Shown here: positions 21,361 through 33,419 of the stretch, one piece after another | Layout of the letters: the number at the start of each line of letters is the position of its first letter | Numbering within the stretch: the stretch's first letter is position 1 | Program-made: the position numbers and the translations under genes | NCBI GenBank assembly: GCA_029817715.1 | Contig: JARUPY010000331.1 | Coordinates: 62,001 to 126,000, forward strand | Direction: 5' to 3' | Length of the DNA: 64,000 nt | Source: Melastoma dodecandrum | Lineage: Eukaryota; Streptophyta; Magnoliopsida; Myrtales; Melastomataceae | The notes under the pieces: generated by a model | What the model was told of the DNA's origin: nothing | The model's database searches: none | The model's input: the letters and a program-made list of their open reading frames with translations, nothing else

Positions 21361-22140
21361 ATGTCCGGTGGGTTCTTCCGAGGCACATCGGCGGATCAGG
21401 ACACTAGGTTCTCGAACAAGCAGGCGAAGCTGCTGAAGACGCAGAAGTTCACCCAGGAGCTCGAACACTTGGTTGACATGACCAAAGTGAAGATGGATGT
21501 TATGAAACCCTGGATTGCTACTAGAGTGACCGAGCTACTTGGATTTGAAGACGAAGTTCTAATTAATTTCATTTTTTGGTCTTTAGGAAGTGAAACCGGG
21601 GGGGAGATGGAAGGGATGATGGGGGGAGTGTCGTACCAGAGATTCCCCAAGGTCAAGCTCCGGGAGTTGAAGGACGACTACGCCAAGTTCGAGCTCCGCG
21701 ACACCGACGCCAGCATGGCCAACGCCCTCTGCTGCGTCATGATCGCCGAGGTCCCCATCGTCGCCATCGACCTTGTCGAGATCGAGGTCAACTCCTCTGT
21801 CCTCAACGACGAGTCCATCGCCCACCGCCTCTTCCTCATCCCCCTCTCCAGCGACCGCGCCATGTCCATGCGCTTCTCCCGCGACTGCGACGGCGACGGC
21901 CAGTGCGAGTTCTGCTCCGTCGAGTTCCACTTGTGCGCCAAGTGTTTCGGAGACCATATCCTCGACGTCACCAGCGAAGACCACAGCTTCTTCAAGGCCA
22001 CCAACCAATGCATCTTGGCCGACCTCACTTTCCGGCTCGAGGAGGAGGCATGCGAACCTGTTTGGTTACTTGAGCAAGATGATAGGCAAGAACTGAGACA
22101 TCGGCTGGTTCGAATACCTGCTCTTCTCAACAAACCCTGA
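21361..22140 (+). CDS. Chimeric open frame: SRRM1 PWI domain + NRPB3 + GA 2-oxidase piece
   Basis: A 259-codon frame inside the 3' LTR. Residues 1-72 start MSGGFFRGTSADQDTRFSNK and contain KVKMDVMKPWIATRVTELLG, the PWI domain start of the splicing factor SRRM1. From about residue 83 (ATG at 21608; YQRFPKVK, ELKDDYAKFELR, DLVEIEVNSSVLNDE, CEFCSVEF) it is the N-terminal part of NRPB3, RNA polymerase II subunit 3. Three residues of the cysteine-rich RDCD..CDGDGQC stretch are missing. From about residue 207 (DHSFFKATNQ, RLEEEA) it enters a gibberellin 2-oxidase-like segment and then leaves that frame. No introns are seen. It is open and starts with the natural SRRM1 Met, but whether it is expressed is unknown. 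It could simply be a captured pseudogene mosaic. Confidence 0.75.
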   Translation: MSGGFFRGTSADQDTRFSNKQAKLLKTQKFTQELEHLVDMTKVKMDVMKPWIATRVTELLGFEDEVLINFIFWSLGSETGGEMEGMMGGVSYQRFPKVKLRELKDDYAKFELRDTDASMANALCCVMIAEVPIVAIDLVEIEVNSSVLNDESIAHRLFLIPLSSDRAMSMRFSRDCDGDGQCEFCSVEFHLCAKCFGDHILDVTSEDHSFFKATNQCILADLTFRLEEEACEPVWLLEQDDRQELRHRLVRIPALLNKP

Positions 22141-22375
22141 GGTCGCCTCTGCTGTCCAGCCCTCTGCCTGCTAAGGAACCGGCCGATCTTCCGGTGGTTC
22201 GCGGTGGAGGAATACATGGCGGAGTCCAAAGCGTGACGTGCTGCGTCCTGGACTTGATATCGGCTAGCCTGGGATCGAGCCTAGGGACAAGATTAGCTCC
22301 ATGCTGAGGGACGAGCAGAGCGACTCATTCTTCCGCATGAACCACTACCCAACACACCCAGAGTAGCTTCTCTGA
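21985..22375 (+). pseudogene. Captured gibberellin 2-beta-dioxygenase fragments, frame broken
   Basis: After RLEEEA the match continues in a different frame as FGYLSKMIGKN, a stop, then DIGWFEYLLFSTNPE. Family members have [27 protein letters not shown]-like text here. Further on, SMLRDEQSDSFFRMNHYP matches the substrate/iron-domain approach (RDEKSDSCFRLNHYPPCPE in the family). GA 2-oxidases inactivate gibberellins. The catalytic iron-binding His/Asp region is absent and several stops occur, so this is a non-functional capture. Confidence 0.65.
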
Positions 22376-23593
22376 TGTCGCAGAACCAATTAAGCCCAGA
22401 AACCATTGGATCGGAAACCTCGAGGGCAATCACCCGAGAGATGCCCGTGGAATTCATGAGGGCCAGCCTTCCTCATACGGACAAGTCCCAGCACCGGCCG
22501 TCTCTACCTCTCCGTCCGTCTCGTCTCTGACTCCAAGCTCTCGATGGAAGCCTCGGCCCTTGGTCTTGAAATCCCCACCTGGACCTAGTCGTAAGAGGTA
22601 AAGTTTTCTTCTATTTTGACTTTTCCTTCCTTACGATTGTCGTGGGTTTGTTTTAATATTTTTAATTTTCTTCAGTTCGTCATTTTTGTAAAGATTTTGA
22701 CAATAGAATTATTATCCACATTTATTATTATTACACTTTACATTTACTAATACTTTCCAAAATTTTAGTAGTAGAGCGTTATTTCCGTCTTTACTATTTG
22801 TTCTTTGTGCAACTATCGATTTGAGACTTTATGGAAAAATTATAAATGGGGAAATCAAAGTATAAACTTCCAAGCTTTCTTCGAACGGATTACTTTGTTT
22901 ATTCGATATTTATGCAAGTATCTCGGAGGCGTGCCTTGCGGACAACCAAGACACGCACCCCACTCAACTCATTCAAGACAACGGAGTTGCAAAGTATTCG
23001 AGGGATTATTTGGATTCTCGAAGATCAAGACCCTCTAAAGACGGCTTAGTACTCACCAACGTTACGGCATCAGCGGCTCGCCAGGTTCACCGTAAACCTA
23101 TTCTAAAAACGGCACTGTGAGGTACAAACGCTAACGGGAGCATTCTATGAAAAGCGAGCAATGATACAAATACCCGGTTTTCCTTTGAATTTATCTTCGG
23201 TATAAAAACTGTTAAGGGCATTAATCAATCTATGCTGCTTGTGTTTTGCCCAAAATCAACTTTTAAGAAATATTCTCTAGAAATGATTCACGTAGACATT
23301 TTAAGTATTATTGAGCTCGAGATCATTTTTTTTTATGACAAACAATGTCTTTTTCAAAAACGAGTTTAAATAATTCGGACATTAGAAACACACAATAAAC
23401 GCCTCCCTTTTCTTTGTCATGCATGCGATTTAGTAATCCCTAATTCCCGAACCTTAACGAATCTCTATAGTTTTTCTAACTTGAACTTAAAATAAGTTAG
23501 TGGCGACTCCGATGTTTTCAAAATCCGAAGCCTTATCGTCAAGGGAGGATATTCAATTTAAATGGAACCGGAAACGGGATCCACCCGCGACAG

Positions 23594-24834
23594 TTAGGTT
23601 GCGCAAACTGCAATGATACCGTTAGAGATTGTTTGCGTTGGCAACAGCAACGAGTGGGAGCGAGTCCGGCTTGTGATTTCGGCCATAAACTCCAAGATTG
23701 TCTGCATAGTAGTCTAACAGCATAGAGTCGCCTTTGACTCTTCATCCTCTTCTTAACGATTAAGATTATCTCGGTTGGCGTCATAACTGTTTGTTTAACT
23801 TCTTGCTGAAGGACTAAGGTCAATAAATAGTTTTGTTCATAATCATATTAGTATGATTAAGATAATAAATTGGACACGGAAACCAGTATAATAACAGGAC
23901 ATGATGGATAATTTTGAGATTGCGTCTTGTCTTAATATCCTAATTTCCTTGATAAAATCCTGATATTCGGCATTTTAATCTCATAGTCTCCATTGAAATT
24001 TCACTTCGAAAATCTTACTAGATTAAAATAGTTTTTATTTTTACTTCAACATTGATTTGATATAAAGCATTTCGTAAATTAATTCAAAATATTTCCAAAA
24101 AAAATGATAAATTACAAAGTTAATCTTAATATTTACAATAACTAAAAAAGTTTTAGGAGCCGCACAGGGAACGTCGGTGCACATCGGGCGTCGTATGTTA
24201 GTGTGGTTCAAGAGGTTGTCATAGAATTTCACATGGCTATCTAACCATTACAGGCAGTTCTGATCTTACAACACAACTAAACGTACACGTTAGAGTCGGT
24301 TCTGGTCTTTACATTCGCACAAGTACTAAACTCAGATACTTCCCCCAGTAAACAATGACGAATGAACTACCACCCTAAACGTGCTTAGTCGACGAACGGA
24401 ACTGCAGTGCAAGTCTGCCACAACCCAAATCCGGGGATTAGGAGCCAGGAAGCAAATGCCCATCACGACACTTTCTTGTACCTGAACAAAATTTCATAAC
24501 GAAACGTTCTATGTAAATTCCCCCAAACTTGGGGGTGAGGATGAACGCGAAGCATCCCGTAGACATTCACCGCCTTGGTCGGCTGATTATGATAATCTCT
24601 ATTCCATCTGTATCCGAAACGCAAAACAAGAAAACAAGAAGAAGAAGAAGAAGAAAGTACCCAAAATCACAAAAAAAAATGAAAACAAACCAAAAGGATA
24701 AAATAAAAGTTCCTTTTTGACATTCATCGTCATCGTCGTCAGCATGCCCTTCTTCATGTTCTTCATCTTCTTCCTTTTGCCACTCGGATTCTTCCTTTCG
24801 ATGTGTTATTATTTGAATATTTCTTCATGGGGGC
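23594..24834. other. Intergenic, downstream of the dehydrogenase gene
   Basis: AT-rich sequence between the LTR element and the dehydrogenase stop codon. The part adjoining 24834 should hold the dehydrogenase 3' UTR. A small frame just after the LTR (23594-23725, Cys-rich) does not match a family I know. No RNA gene was seen. Confidence 0.4.
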
Positions 24835-27553
24835 TCAAGCATACAGAGCAGATCCCTGCACCAGAGAGAAGTTGGGCTTGTGCTCACTGTATTCGACAAT
24901 TGCGCCAGGAGGCAGTCGGCCTGTGCTGATCTCATGAACTGTTGTGAACAGAGGGAACAGCTCTAACCACTCCCTGTGGCTCAGGACCTCATAGAGCTCC
25001 CTCGCGGTCGACACACCCTGTTGTAACACAAGCCAAGTGAAGGAAGATAAGGCTAACAAGGGATGCCGCCATGACTCATCTATGCACGACAATTTTACCT
25101 GTAGCTTTTGGCCCTGCAGCATCTCGGCCTCGAGTTCGTCAAACGACCTGATCATATTCCAAATTTAACAAGAATTCTGATGACACTACCTAAGAACAAA
25201 TTTAATTTATTTACTGACCTTTTGCCTCCGCTCTTCGCGAATGCCTCAGCCACTTTCCTGTTTCTTCCTCCCACTGAAAAGGTAGTATGGATCACACAAT
25301 TCAGCAATTTGAAAATTATGTAGTTACGTTATGCTATGGCTTGTTTTCTTAATCGATGACTTACGACAAGTTGTAATCAGATCGGCTACGCCACAGCTCT
25401 CGAAGAAAGTGGTATCCTTGACAGAAGGAAACAAGAGCTTGGAGAAGGCCTTCATCTCTCTCAGACCTATCCTCATGATAGCAGCCTGGAGAAGGAGAAA
25501 TTTAGGTGAAAAACATACAATTATTTCATGCAGAAAGAGGCTTATGTTCGAATGCTGAGGAAAGAAAAACACAAAATGCCAGCGCAGCTACCTTTGTGTT
25601 ATTCCCCATTTCCAATCCATCCACAAAACCTGTACCAGTTCAAGGTCATTAGGATGTCGAATGGGATTTCGCATGTATGTGAGCAAGGACGTTAAATTTT
25701 TAGTTGGGGAAACAGATTCAGACAAACCTGCAGCAATTGCGACAACATTCTTCAATGTCCCACACAGTTCAACTCCCTCCACGTCTTGAACCTACACAAG
25801 AATAGTCGTTATTGACGCTGCTTGATCCTATGATTACTTCACAACTTCAGTCCAGACATATCTCGTAATGCAATGGATCGTGGCCTGATGTTAACTTTCT
25901 TTTATGTAGTCGAACCACTTTGTGTGTCGTGGATACTGTCATTCAGAAGGAAAGCTAAACTGTGCATAATTGGTTAAGATGCAGAGGAAGTTCAATACTC
26001 ACGGGCGAGACCGAGAAGTATGGAGTGGTAAACAGTTGCACCCACTTCTCTGCGATCACTCTATTTTGTCGGTAACCGACCGTGGCTTCACTGAACTTTC
26101 CCTCTGCAATCTGCATAGAAACGGACAAGCACACACACCCTTTCATCACCTAAAACAAGCACATTTCCCTGCATATCATCTCTTGACTAGTATTTGATCC
26201 ACCTCACTGGCGATGTTGGCTCCCATGAGAACACAGCAGTTGATACCAAGTTGCTCCGAGATCAGACTCGAGATCATGCAGGGACCTTCCTTTTTTACCT
26301 CCATTCCCTTGATAAGGGAAATTGCCTCCACATCCTTACCCACCTTCCCTACGAGTCTCTTGCAAATTCCCTCCACGAATTGGTGGGGAGTCACAAATAC
26401 TAACAGGTCTGAATCCGCCACTGCATTTAACAACAGCAATACATTATTACTAGATGTCTTTTCGCCAATGCAATCACTTTATCGCAATCTTTAAACAGTT
26501 GAAAGCAGAACTCCAATTAAAGTGAAAAGATGTTACTCCGTCTATAAGTTCACGTCGAAATACCTGCATGTTCAAGATCTGGGTCAGCGATGACATTCTT
26601 TCCGAGCTTGAATCCAGGGAGATACTTCACATTCTCCTGTCCAGTAGAAATACTTCCTCAACAACTATTTGAAAGTTTATCCAAACATAAAGGAATTCGA
26701 TGCAGAAAAGATTAAGACAAGAAAACCAGAAATCCCAGACATTTTCTCTGTTGATGACATCCGTGAGCTTCTCTCCGCTGGGCAACTTCTCCTCGTACAC
26801 CCACATCCTCACTTCATCTGCACAATCATCAAATCCATCTCAAAATCAAGAAGCCATCCTCACACTTACAATGCCCAGGTAACTGTTTCTTCTCAATGTA
26901 ACATTCAGTGCCATTTCCTCTGATCATTAAACAACGAAAAATCCGCTTACCAAGATGTACAGGTTTCAGATTCTACCGTTAAACATGCTCGACCATCTAT
27001 CTAAACTGAAGCTTCAAAACAGATGGCTGAGAAACCGAACCGTCAATTCAACGTGCAAGACGAAAGTTTTAAACTACAAACACAATCTTAGCACTTCCGC
27101 GAACAGCCTAAGCTTCTGCAGCAATAGATTACGAGTACACCGCATGGAAAAACCGAAATTTTCGCATCATACGAGCATCACAAAGCGCGCGAACAAAACA
27201 AAGCCAAATCAAACAAAGTGGGACCGGTTCCACAAAAGCCGGAAGCCTCCCAATTACCAATTCCTCTTTCCCATCCCCAATCCACAAAAGTTGGATCAAT
27301 CTCAGAAATTTTTATGACAAACCCATCTCGAATCAATCATATAGATCCCCCCCTCCTCAGGCGAGAGAAGGAAAAAAGAGCATTTAAAAGAGGAGGAAAA
27401 GAAAAAGGGAATACCATGGAAGGAATCGAGGCGGAGGGTGTTGGAAGCGATAAGCCTGGAGGCGACGCTACCCCAGTTGCCGCTGCCAACGACGGTGACC
27501 TTAGACTTGCGGAGGGAGGAAGACATTCCCTGGGCGGCAGGAGGAGGGGCCAT
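24835..27553 (-). CDS. NAD-dependent glycerol-3-phosphate dehydrogenase (GPDHp-like)
   Basis: Eleven exons on the minus strand: 27415-27553, 26741-26817, 26564-26636, 26203-26420, 26003-26110, 25728-25791, 25592-25629, 25365-25485, 25219-25273, 25099-25147 and 24835-25017. All introns are GT-AG, and the frame closes at 374 residues. The Rossmann motif is [15 protein letters not shown] (21-35). [35 protein letters not shown] and [17 protein letters not shown], with the catalytic lysines in place, complete the family signature. The enzyme interconverts dihydroxyacetone phosphate and sn-glycerol 3-phosphate, which feeds glycerolipid synthesis. An in-frame TGA directly precedes the ATG, so this is the first possible Met. 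The wording resembles Arabidopsis At5g40610 (plastid GPDHp), yet there is no long transit peptide. Location is therefore uncertain. Confidence 0.95.
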
Positions 27554-27646
27554 TCAAGAGAAGAAAAGAAAAGAAAACAGATGGAAGGACCCCGACCCTG
27601 CCGCCTGATCCTGAGAGTGAGACGATGACAAAAATGTTTTGTTGGA

Positions 27647-27775
27647 GGGGGGGGGGGGAGGTGCAGAGGAAGCGGAAGAACAGAGGGGATGGGAGGGGGT
27701 GGAAGATATAGAACAACAAACCAAAAGAAGAGAGAGGGGAGGACATTGCCATTGCCCCCCCCCCCCCCCCCCCCC
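27647..27775. repeat. G12 and C21 homopolymer tracts upstream of the dehydrogenase
   Basis: A run of 12 G (27647-27658) and one of 21 C (27755-27775) lie about 95-225 bp upstream of the dehydrogenase ATG. They are complementary and could pair as a hairpin. Such tracts also vary in length through replication slippage or assembly error. Confidence 0.8.
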
Positions 27776-28011
27776 ATTTGCCCACAAGAAATTCCAGCGT
27801 GTGTTTGTGTTTGTGGGCGGAGAAGGAGAGGGAGATTGGTTGTTTTGTTTTTTTCCTTTCTTTTTATGCAAATGTTTTTGCCGTTTCCACCGATGCAGTC
27901 TCTCTTTGCTTCCCTCGCTACTTCCTGTTTTTTCCCTCTCTTTTCTTTTCTTCTTACAAAAACATTCGTGGCAGACATTTTGATGCTGGAAATTAAGAAG
28001 GTGAGAAGGGC

Positions 28012-28810
28012 GGAAGCGGCTAACGGTACGTGGACGTAACCGCTACGTTGTTTGCTAAATTCGACGAAAATTTTAGTAATTTTTACTAAAAATTGACTTT
28101 TTTTTAATAAAATGATTAGTAAATTACTAAAAAAATTAGTAATCGGTTACTAATTTTTCACTGTTTGACCATTCGAAAAGTTACTAATCTACATTTAGTA
28201 AATCGGCCGAAAAATTTACTAAACTTTTTAGTAACCGATTACTAAAAATAACGGTGATTTGACATTTTTTTTAGTAATCGTTACTAAAATTTCACTGTTC
28301 AACTTTAGTAATCGGTTACTAAAAAGTTTAGTAATTTTTTCCGCCGATTTACTAAACTACGTTTAGTAACTTTCCGAATGGTCAAACAGTGAAAAATTAG
28401 TAACGGTTACTAATTTTTTATAGTAAAATTTATAATTTTAGTAATTTTCCAGGTAGGCCGTCCGGAGATTTTAGGAATGATTTACTAATTTTGTAACCGA
28501 AATTAGTAAATTACTGTGTAACATAGTAAAGTCTTTAGTAAATTACTAAATTCGTCATTTTTTTCCGTAATCGTTTACTAATTGTTGAACAAATTTCAGT
28601 AACCGATTACTAAAATTTTTAGTAATTTACTAAACAGAATAGTATATTCCGAACCTAAAACCGAACCTACTTTCAGTGTGAAATTACAATTTTACCCATG
28701 CGGTAAAATTACTAAAATGTTTCCCAATTTCCATTTGTAAAGTTACCCCCCTTTTGCCTTCGACCTCGTCGTCCTCCTTCGTCCTCCTCCGATCGCTGCC
28801 TTCCTCCGTC
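28012..28810 (+). repeat. Left terminal inverted repeat of the 9-kb MULE
   Basis: It pairs with 36190-37005 in reverse orientation. Its first 600 bp are AT-rich and built from many copies of TTAGTAA and TTACTAA, often joined as the palindrome-like TTAGTAA(C/T)CG(G/A)TTACTAA. The inner 200 bp are GC-rich (CGTCGTCCTCCTTCGTCCTC). Mismatches and small indels between the two arms indicate some age. Confidence 0.85.
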
Positions 28811-29341
28811 GTCCCCCCGGGTTCTCCCTGAGCAACGTGCCCTCAGGAATTGCAAATCGCCTTCAGGTACGCTCCTCTTCTCCATCTTCGTCTTCATTTT
28901 CCTTTCACCGTCCCCGACCCATTAAACCCTAATCCGTATTTCCCCCTTCTCGTTCTTCTTCTTGCTTTTTCCTTTCGCCGTCCTCCACGCGAAATCCTAT
29001 TCCGTGTTTCCCCCTTGTCGTTCGTCGTGTTCATTTGCCTTTCCCCGTCCGTGTTCCCCCCTATTCCGTGTTCCCCCTTTGGTTCGTCGGATTGAGTATC
29101 CCTCCCTTGTGGTTTGTGCGGTTCAATTTTTTTCGCCGTCCGGGAACCCTAAACTGTGATCCGTGTTTCCCCATTGTGGTAAGTCGTTTTTGCTTGAGGG
29201 GGTGAATTGGGTCGGTGGTCAGTGGGTCCATGTTGGTACTGATTTAGCAAGGGCCAGCGTCGCAGCGTGTAGTTTGGCTTTAGTCTCACCCGATACATTG
29301 GTTTTGGGTTTACGGAAAATAGTTATGTTATATATACAGAG

Positions 29342-32300
29342 ATGGATCGAGTAGACATTGAAGGAGGAGAGATCGATCGAGCAGAGACAGTTGCTGGCGA
29401 AACCAACGTTACTGGCGGCAATGTTAATACGCCTTATACGTCGAAAAAGAAAAAGAGGAAGGCTGTGCGTGTTGCCCAGGTAAGGTGTACAATGAAACGT
29501 GTAAGTTGCTTTTACTAATTTACATTTATGGATCGATCTTTTTTTCGTTGTATTGTTACAGGATTACCTGTATACCCGCTGTAGTCCGAAGAAATTATTT
29601 TCCGTCCTGATGACCTTCAACGAACCTAAGAGATCCGCCCTAGCAGAACTCGGATTTGATGGCCTGCTTCATCTCTCGAGTAAGCACGTAAATCACAACG
29701 TCGTCAAGATGTGCTTAAGGGCGTTCGATCAAGTTAAGAGGGTGATGACCATCGATGGACTCGAATAACCATTGCTCTCTTCTGATGTGGAAGCCATACT
29801 CGGGATACCAACTTCCAAAGTGGGTGTCCCATTTAACGGGCATATGGAGACAGTAAGGGATGAGCTAAAGGAGCACATAAAGAGGGGGAAAATATCTCTA
29901 AAGTCAGTTGAGAGTAAGCTCCTTTCCAGAGATGTTCCGAATGAGTTATGGAGAGTTGAGGCAATCATTTTCATCATAGGAAGCTACTTGTGTCCAACTA
30001 CCGCCTTTGATATCGACAAAGACTATCTTTTTGCCACGCGGGATGTTGAGGCAATAGGAAAATTTGACTGGGCTACGCAGGTTCTTGATTGTTTGTGTAC
30101 GCATGTCAAGACATATCAGAAACATGAATCGAAGTACATAGGCGGCTGTGTGCATCTACTTCCGGTAAGGTTTTTCACTTTCGTCTTTGTTAATAATATT
30201 GAACGATTCATATGGTTTTTTACTTTGGTCTTGGTTCTTAACTTTCGTCTTGGTTATTACATTTTGCCTGCTTTGTTCGTTGTGAATACTGTAGTTGTTC
30301 TATGCTTGTAAAAGTGCGAAGGCTGGGCGTGATTTATCTAGGAGCAATTGGAACTTACTGCTATGTCGCGAGTGGGATGACGATCAGCTGAGATCGTTTT
30401 TCAAAACCACATTAGTGGATGTTGCGGATATTGTAAGTGTGGTTCATGATGTCATTCACATGGATTGTATTGGAATGTAGCTACACTATTTATTGTTGTT
30501 ACTTCCACGAACAGGATGTCGGAGAATCGGAGAGTATTCCAGAGGAATACGTAGAGTGTTCAAACGAGCCAACGCAGATGTAAGTGGTTATGCGTCGGTT
30601 GAAGGTAACTTATCTTCGCAGAGCACTATAATGGGCATATCACATAGGTTACACTAATTGGCCTTTTACGACATTCATGCATCAACAGACGGTAGAATTT
30701 TCGGTAAGAAGACTACAAGCCAGCAATGAACACATACTACGTAAGTTGTCCTTGATTCTGGAGGAAGTCCGAAGAGTTAAAGGTGATGAAGGCATACCGA
30801 TGACGAAACCCGACTCTGGAGAAAACCAAGCAAATGAAGGTAATGTTCATCATGGTGAGGATGTAGTCAAAGAATCTCTTGATCCGTTGAAAGATGCTGG
30901 CCATGTCCGGCAGTCTGTTCACTCTCCAATCAACGAACCAATTCCGCAAGACGTCGGCGTCAGTGAACCCGTATGTGAGGTGGGTTCCACCATGGTTTCT
31001 GAAAGAAGCTTAGTCCCGTACTACCCTACTGCAGCAGCTCAGCCACTTCCTGGGGGTTCGGATGAGTATTCCGATCCGCGTGAGGTACAACTGGCTAGAG
31101 CCCTTAACAAAATTTCCGCATTCGTGGGCACGACAGTTGCGGAGAGTGAATCTGAGTTTGAAATGACAAAGTTCGAGGAAGGCATCAAGTCTTTATTCAT
31201 GCGGGATAAAGGGAAGGCCAAGATTGGAGAAGGAATTGCAGTTGAAGAGAAACAGGATATGAAGGCTGCCGACAAAGGAAAACAGGAGATTGAAGTAGTA
31301 GCTGCAGATGGTAGTGAAGAGGATGTTGTTCCGAAAGGGGCTGTGATGGATATGTATGATGACCCAGTTGCCGTTCAAGAGGAGGCTGTCATCACAGGCA
31401 TAAAAAAGAGAAAGGAGGCGCATGAAGCAGAGGTTCATGTAAAGGCGACGCGAACAAAGTCTTATTTAAGTATACGAAGTAGATGGGTTATTAATTGTTT
31501 TATTATTAAATGCAACAGGAAAGCGGATCGTCTACAACAAATGTGTCTAGAAGGCATACTTGTCGTACTGCCGAGAGGAAGCCTTCCACATTCATGAGCA
31601 GCCTATTCGTACCACCACAGCCAGTAACGCGAACAAAGAAGCGTGGTCGTGAAAACATACCTGAGGTATAAGATGAAGCGAGGTTGAAGAGCATTCCGTA
31701 GTTGTTGTTGATGTGCAGTAGTTTGTTTTTCCGTATATAGGGACTTCAAAAAATCATTCCAAAGGATTTCCCGTTAAGTGAGCTGAAATTGTTTACTGCG
31801 GCTCAGTGGAATATCTTAAAGTATGCTTGAAATGAGGACCTGGATAATAGGTTAGTGTCACATTCCTGGGCCTTTGTTGTATTGGAATGTTATACTTTCA
31901 ATTGACCATTATTGTATGTAACTTTGTTTAAATGTTGATTGTGCAGTGAATGTCTTTGTGTCACCGAATCTGTCCATGTTAATAGGCATGCTATGCTGTC
32001 TGTCAGACCTGATAGATGGATTACCAATGATGTAAGAATTTCTTTAAACTCACATTACGGATATACCTCTGCAGGTTTCATTCTTTATATGTGATACCAT
32101 AATGCAGATCATAGACTTTCATACCGTTATGCTACAGAACATGATGGATACAAATAAGAAAAGGACATGGTACCTCACAACTTGGATAGGGGTTGGTGTC
32201 ACATGCATCAATTTTTGATATGTAAGTCTGGTTTTACTATTTTACTAATGAAGTTAAAAACTACTCAGAATCATGCCGCAAATCAGTATAGCGAAGCCAA

Positions 32301-33419
32301 AATGCCCATCATCACAAAATCTGATGCCGCTTCCCTATATTCTCACTATAAGTCCCACATCGGGAAGAATCATGAAGTGCAGCAGGTAAGTGATCCCTCA
32401 TGTAGCATTACTAACCATTTTACTAAATTTCACTTCAAATTTACTTATTGGTTACGCATCTGTTGTTATGGTTTTAGTAAAAACTTGTGTAACTACTACA
32501 GATTTTAATTCCGGTATGCGTCGCGGGGTCACATTGGGTATTATAAATAATATCATTTCGGACAGCCGAGGTGATCGTAATGGACACACTGCATGACTCA
32601 CTGAGCAACTTCCAAGGCCGGGCAGACCTTCATCGCCGTGTTGTAAAGCTGGTGAGTGTGATCATGAAAGAGAATAAAGTGAAATCCAAGGCGAAAGGTT
32701 ATGAAATACCCGACATCTGTTCATGGAGCATTACATACCCAGGAAATGTCCCACACCAAATGGACGCAGGAAATTTGTACGTATAAAAACCACTAGCTGT
32801 CCCTTTCGTAATGATAAAATACTTATCATGCTATGCTATGTATTGGTGGTATGCAGGAACGAATGTGGAATCTATGTCATGAAGTTCATGTCTTTGCCTG
32901 AACCCTAGAAGGGGCTGAGAAAGTGGTATTCCAAAATTTCAGCCTCTCACATACCTGATAGTTATGAAGTCATGGTTTATAGTCTGTTATATAGTTCAGC
33001 TGGTCATGGTTTTTCTGTAAGACATACAGAACATTGGGTAGTTAGGCTGGCCATAACCCTTGACTGCTTAGGGGCTGTAGTTTACGTTGTTGGCTGTTAG
33101 ATCTGTACGTACTCACTGAATGCGCGGTGGCTGTAGTTGATGTTTTAATATTCACTTCTATAGTAAATGGTTGTAGTTGATGTAGACATGTTGAATGCTG
33201 TACTTTTCGGACATTCTGGTTGTTATATCTGAGTGAATCTGGTATTTTCAGATTGTAGGTGATGCTGACAGGTTGAAGCTGGTGATAAGTCTTATCAAAT
33301 GGTCTGGGAATCACATTAGGAAAATTATACTACAGAAGGTGAAGGACGACGGCAAGACCAAGAGGAAGCGAATGGAGGACAGTGATTCAATTACTTCTGT
33401 CCCTGCCATTCGCGCATGA
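29342..33419 (+). pseudogene. Ulp1/SENP-like cysteine protease gene carried by the MULE
   Basis: Exons can be traced at 29342-29479, 29562-30164 and 30295-30432, then from about 30515. The first ends in a basic stretch (SKKKKRKAVRV). Next come a region typical of plant transposon Ulp1 proteins (DVEAILGIPTSKVG, LWRVEAIIFIIGSYLCP), an acidic linker (30689-31450) and a C-terminal C48 peptidase core. The core shows His in GSHWVLYI, Asp in VIVMDTLHD, Gln in VPHQMDAGN and Cys in NECGIYVMKFM, in the right order. C48 enzymes remove SUMO-like tags. The role in transposons is unknown. A TAA at 29766-29768 and several later stops indicate that this copy is broken, though exon calls after 30.5 kb are uncertain. 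Confidence 0.7.

Larger units (their letters stand above)
15519..23592 (+). mobile_element. Large non-autonomous LTR retrotransposon with Tat/Ogre-type PBS
   Basis: The segments at about 15519-15638 and 23466-23592 are near-identical (shared AGTTAGTG(C/G)CGACTCC, AAATGGAACCGGAAACGGGAT, CCCGCGACA) and form the ends of a truncated 5' LTR and of the 3' LTR. TGGCGACTCCGCTGGGGAC directly after the first copy is the primer-binding site style of Tat/Ogre Ty3 elements. A purine tract ACAAAGAGGGGCAAC lies just before a TG at 20757. The 5-kb interior has no gag, protease, RT or integrase, only repeats, so it must have moved with help from an autonomous relative. The 5' LTR is cut off against the copia fragment and no target duplication is seen. 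Confidence 0.78.
20757..23592 (+). repeat. 3' LTR of the first element, enlarged by captured gene fragments
   Basis: It begins TGTCATAACCC after the polypurine tract and ends CCCGCGACA, so it has the TG...CA form. At 2.8 kb it includes about 1.6 kb (roughly 21000-22600) of GC-rich sequence derived from host genes, flanked by AT-rich LTR-like sequence. Because the 5' LTR is truncated, I cannot tell whether the captured part belongs to the LTR family or was inserted only in this copy. Confidence 0.6.

Noticed and set aside
27337..28039. Overlapping ORFs on both strands upstream of the dehydrogenase
   Set aside because: They are driven by C/T- and G/A-rich leader sequence and homopolymers and overlap exon 1 in other frames. 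No family match.
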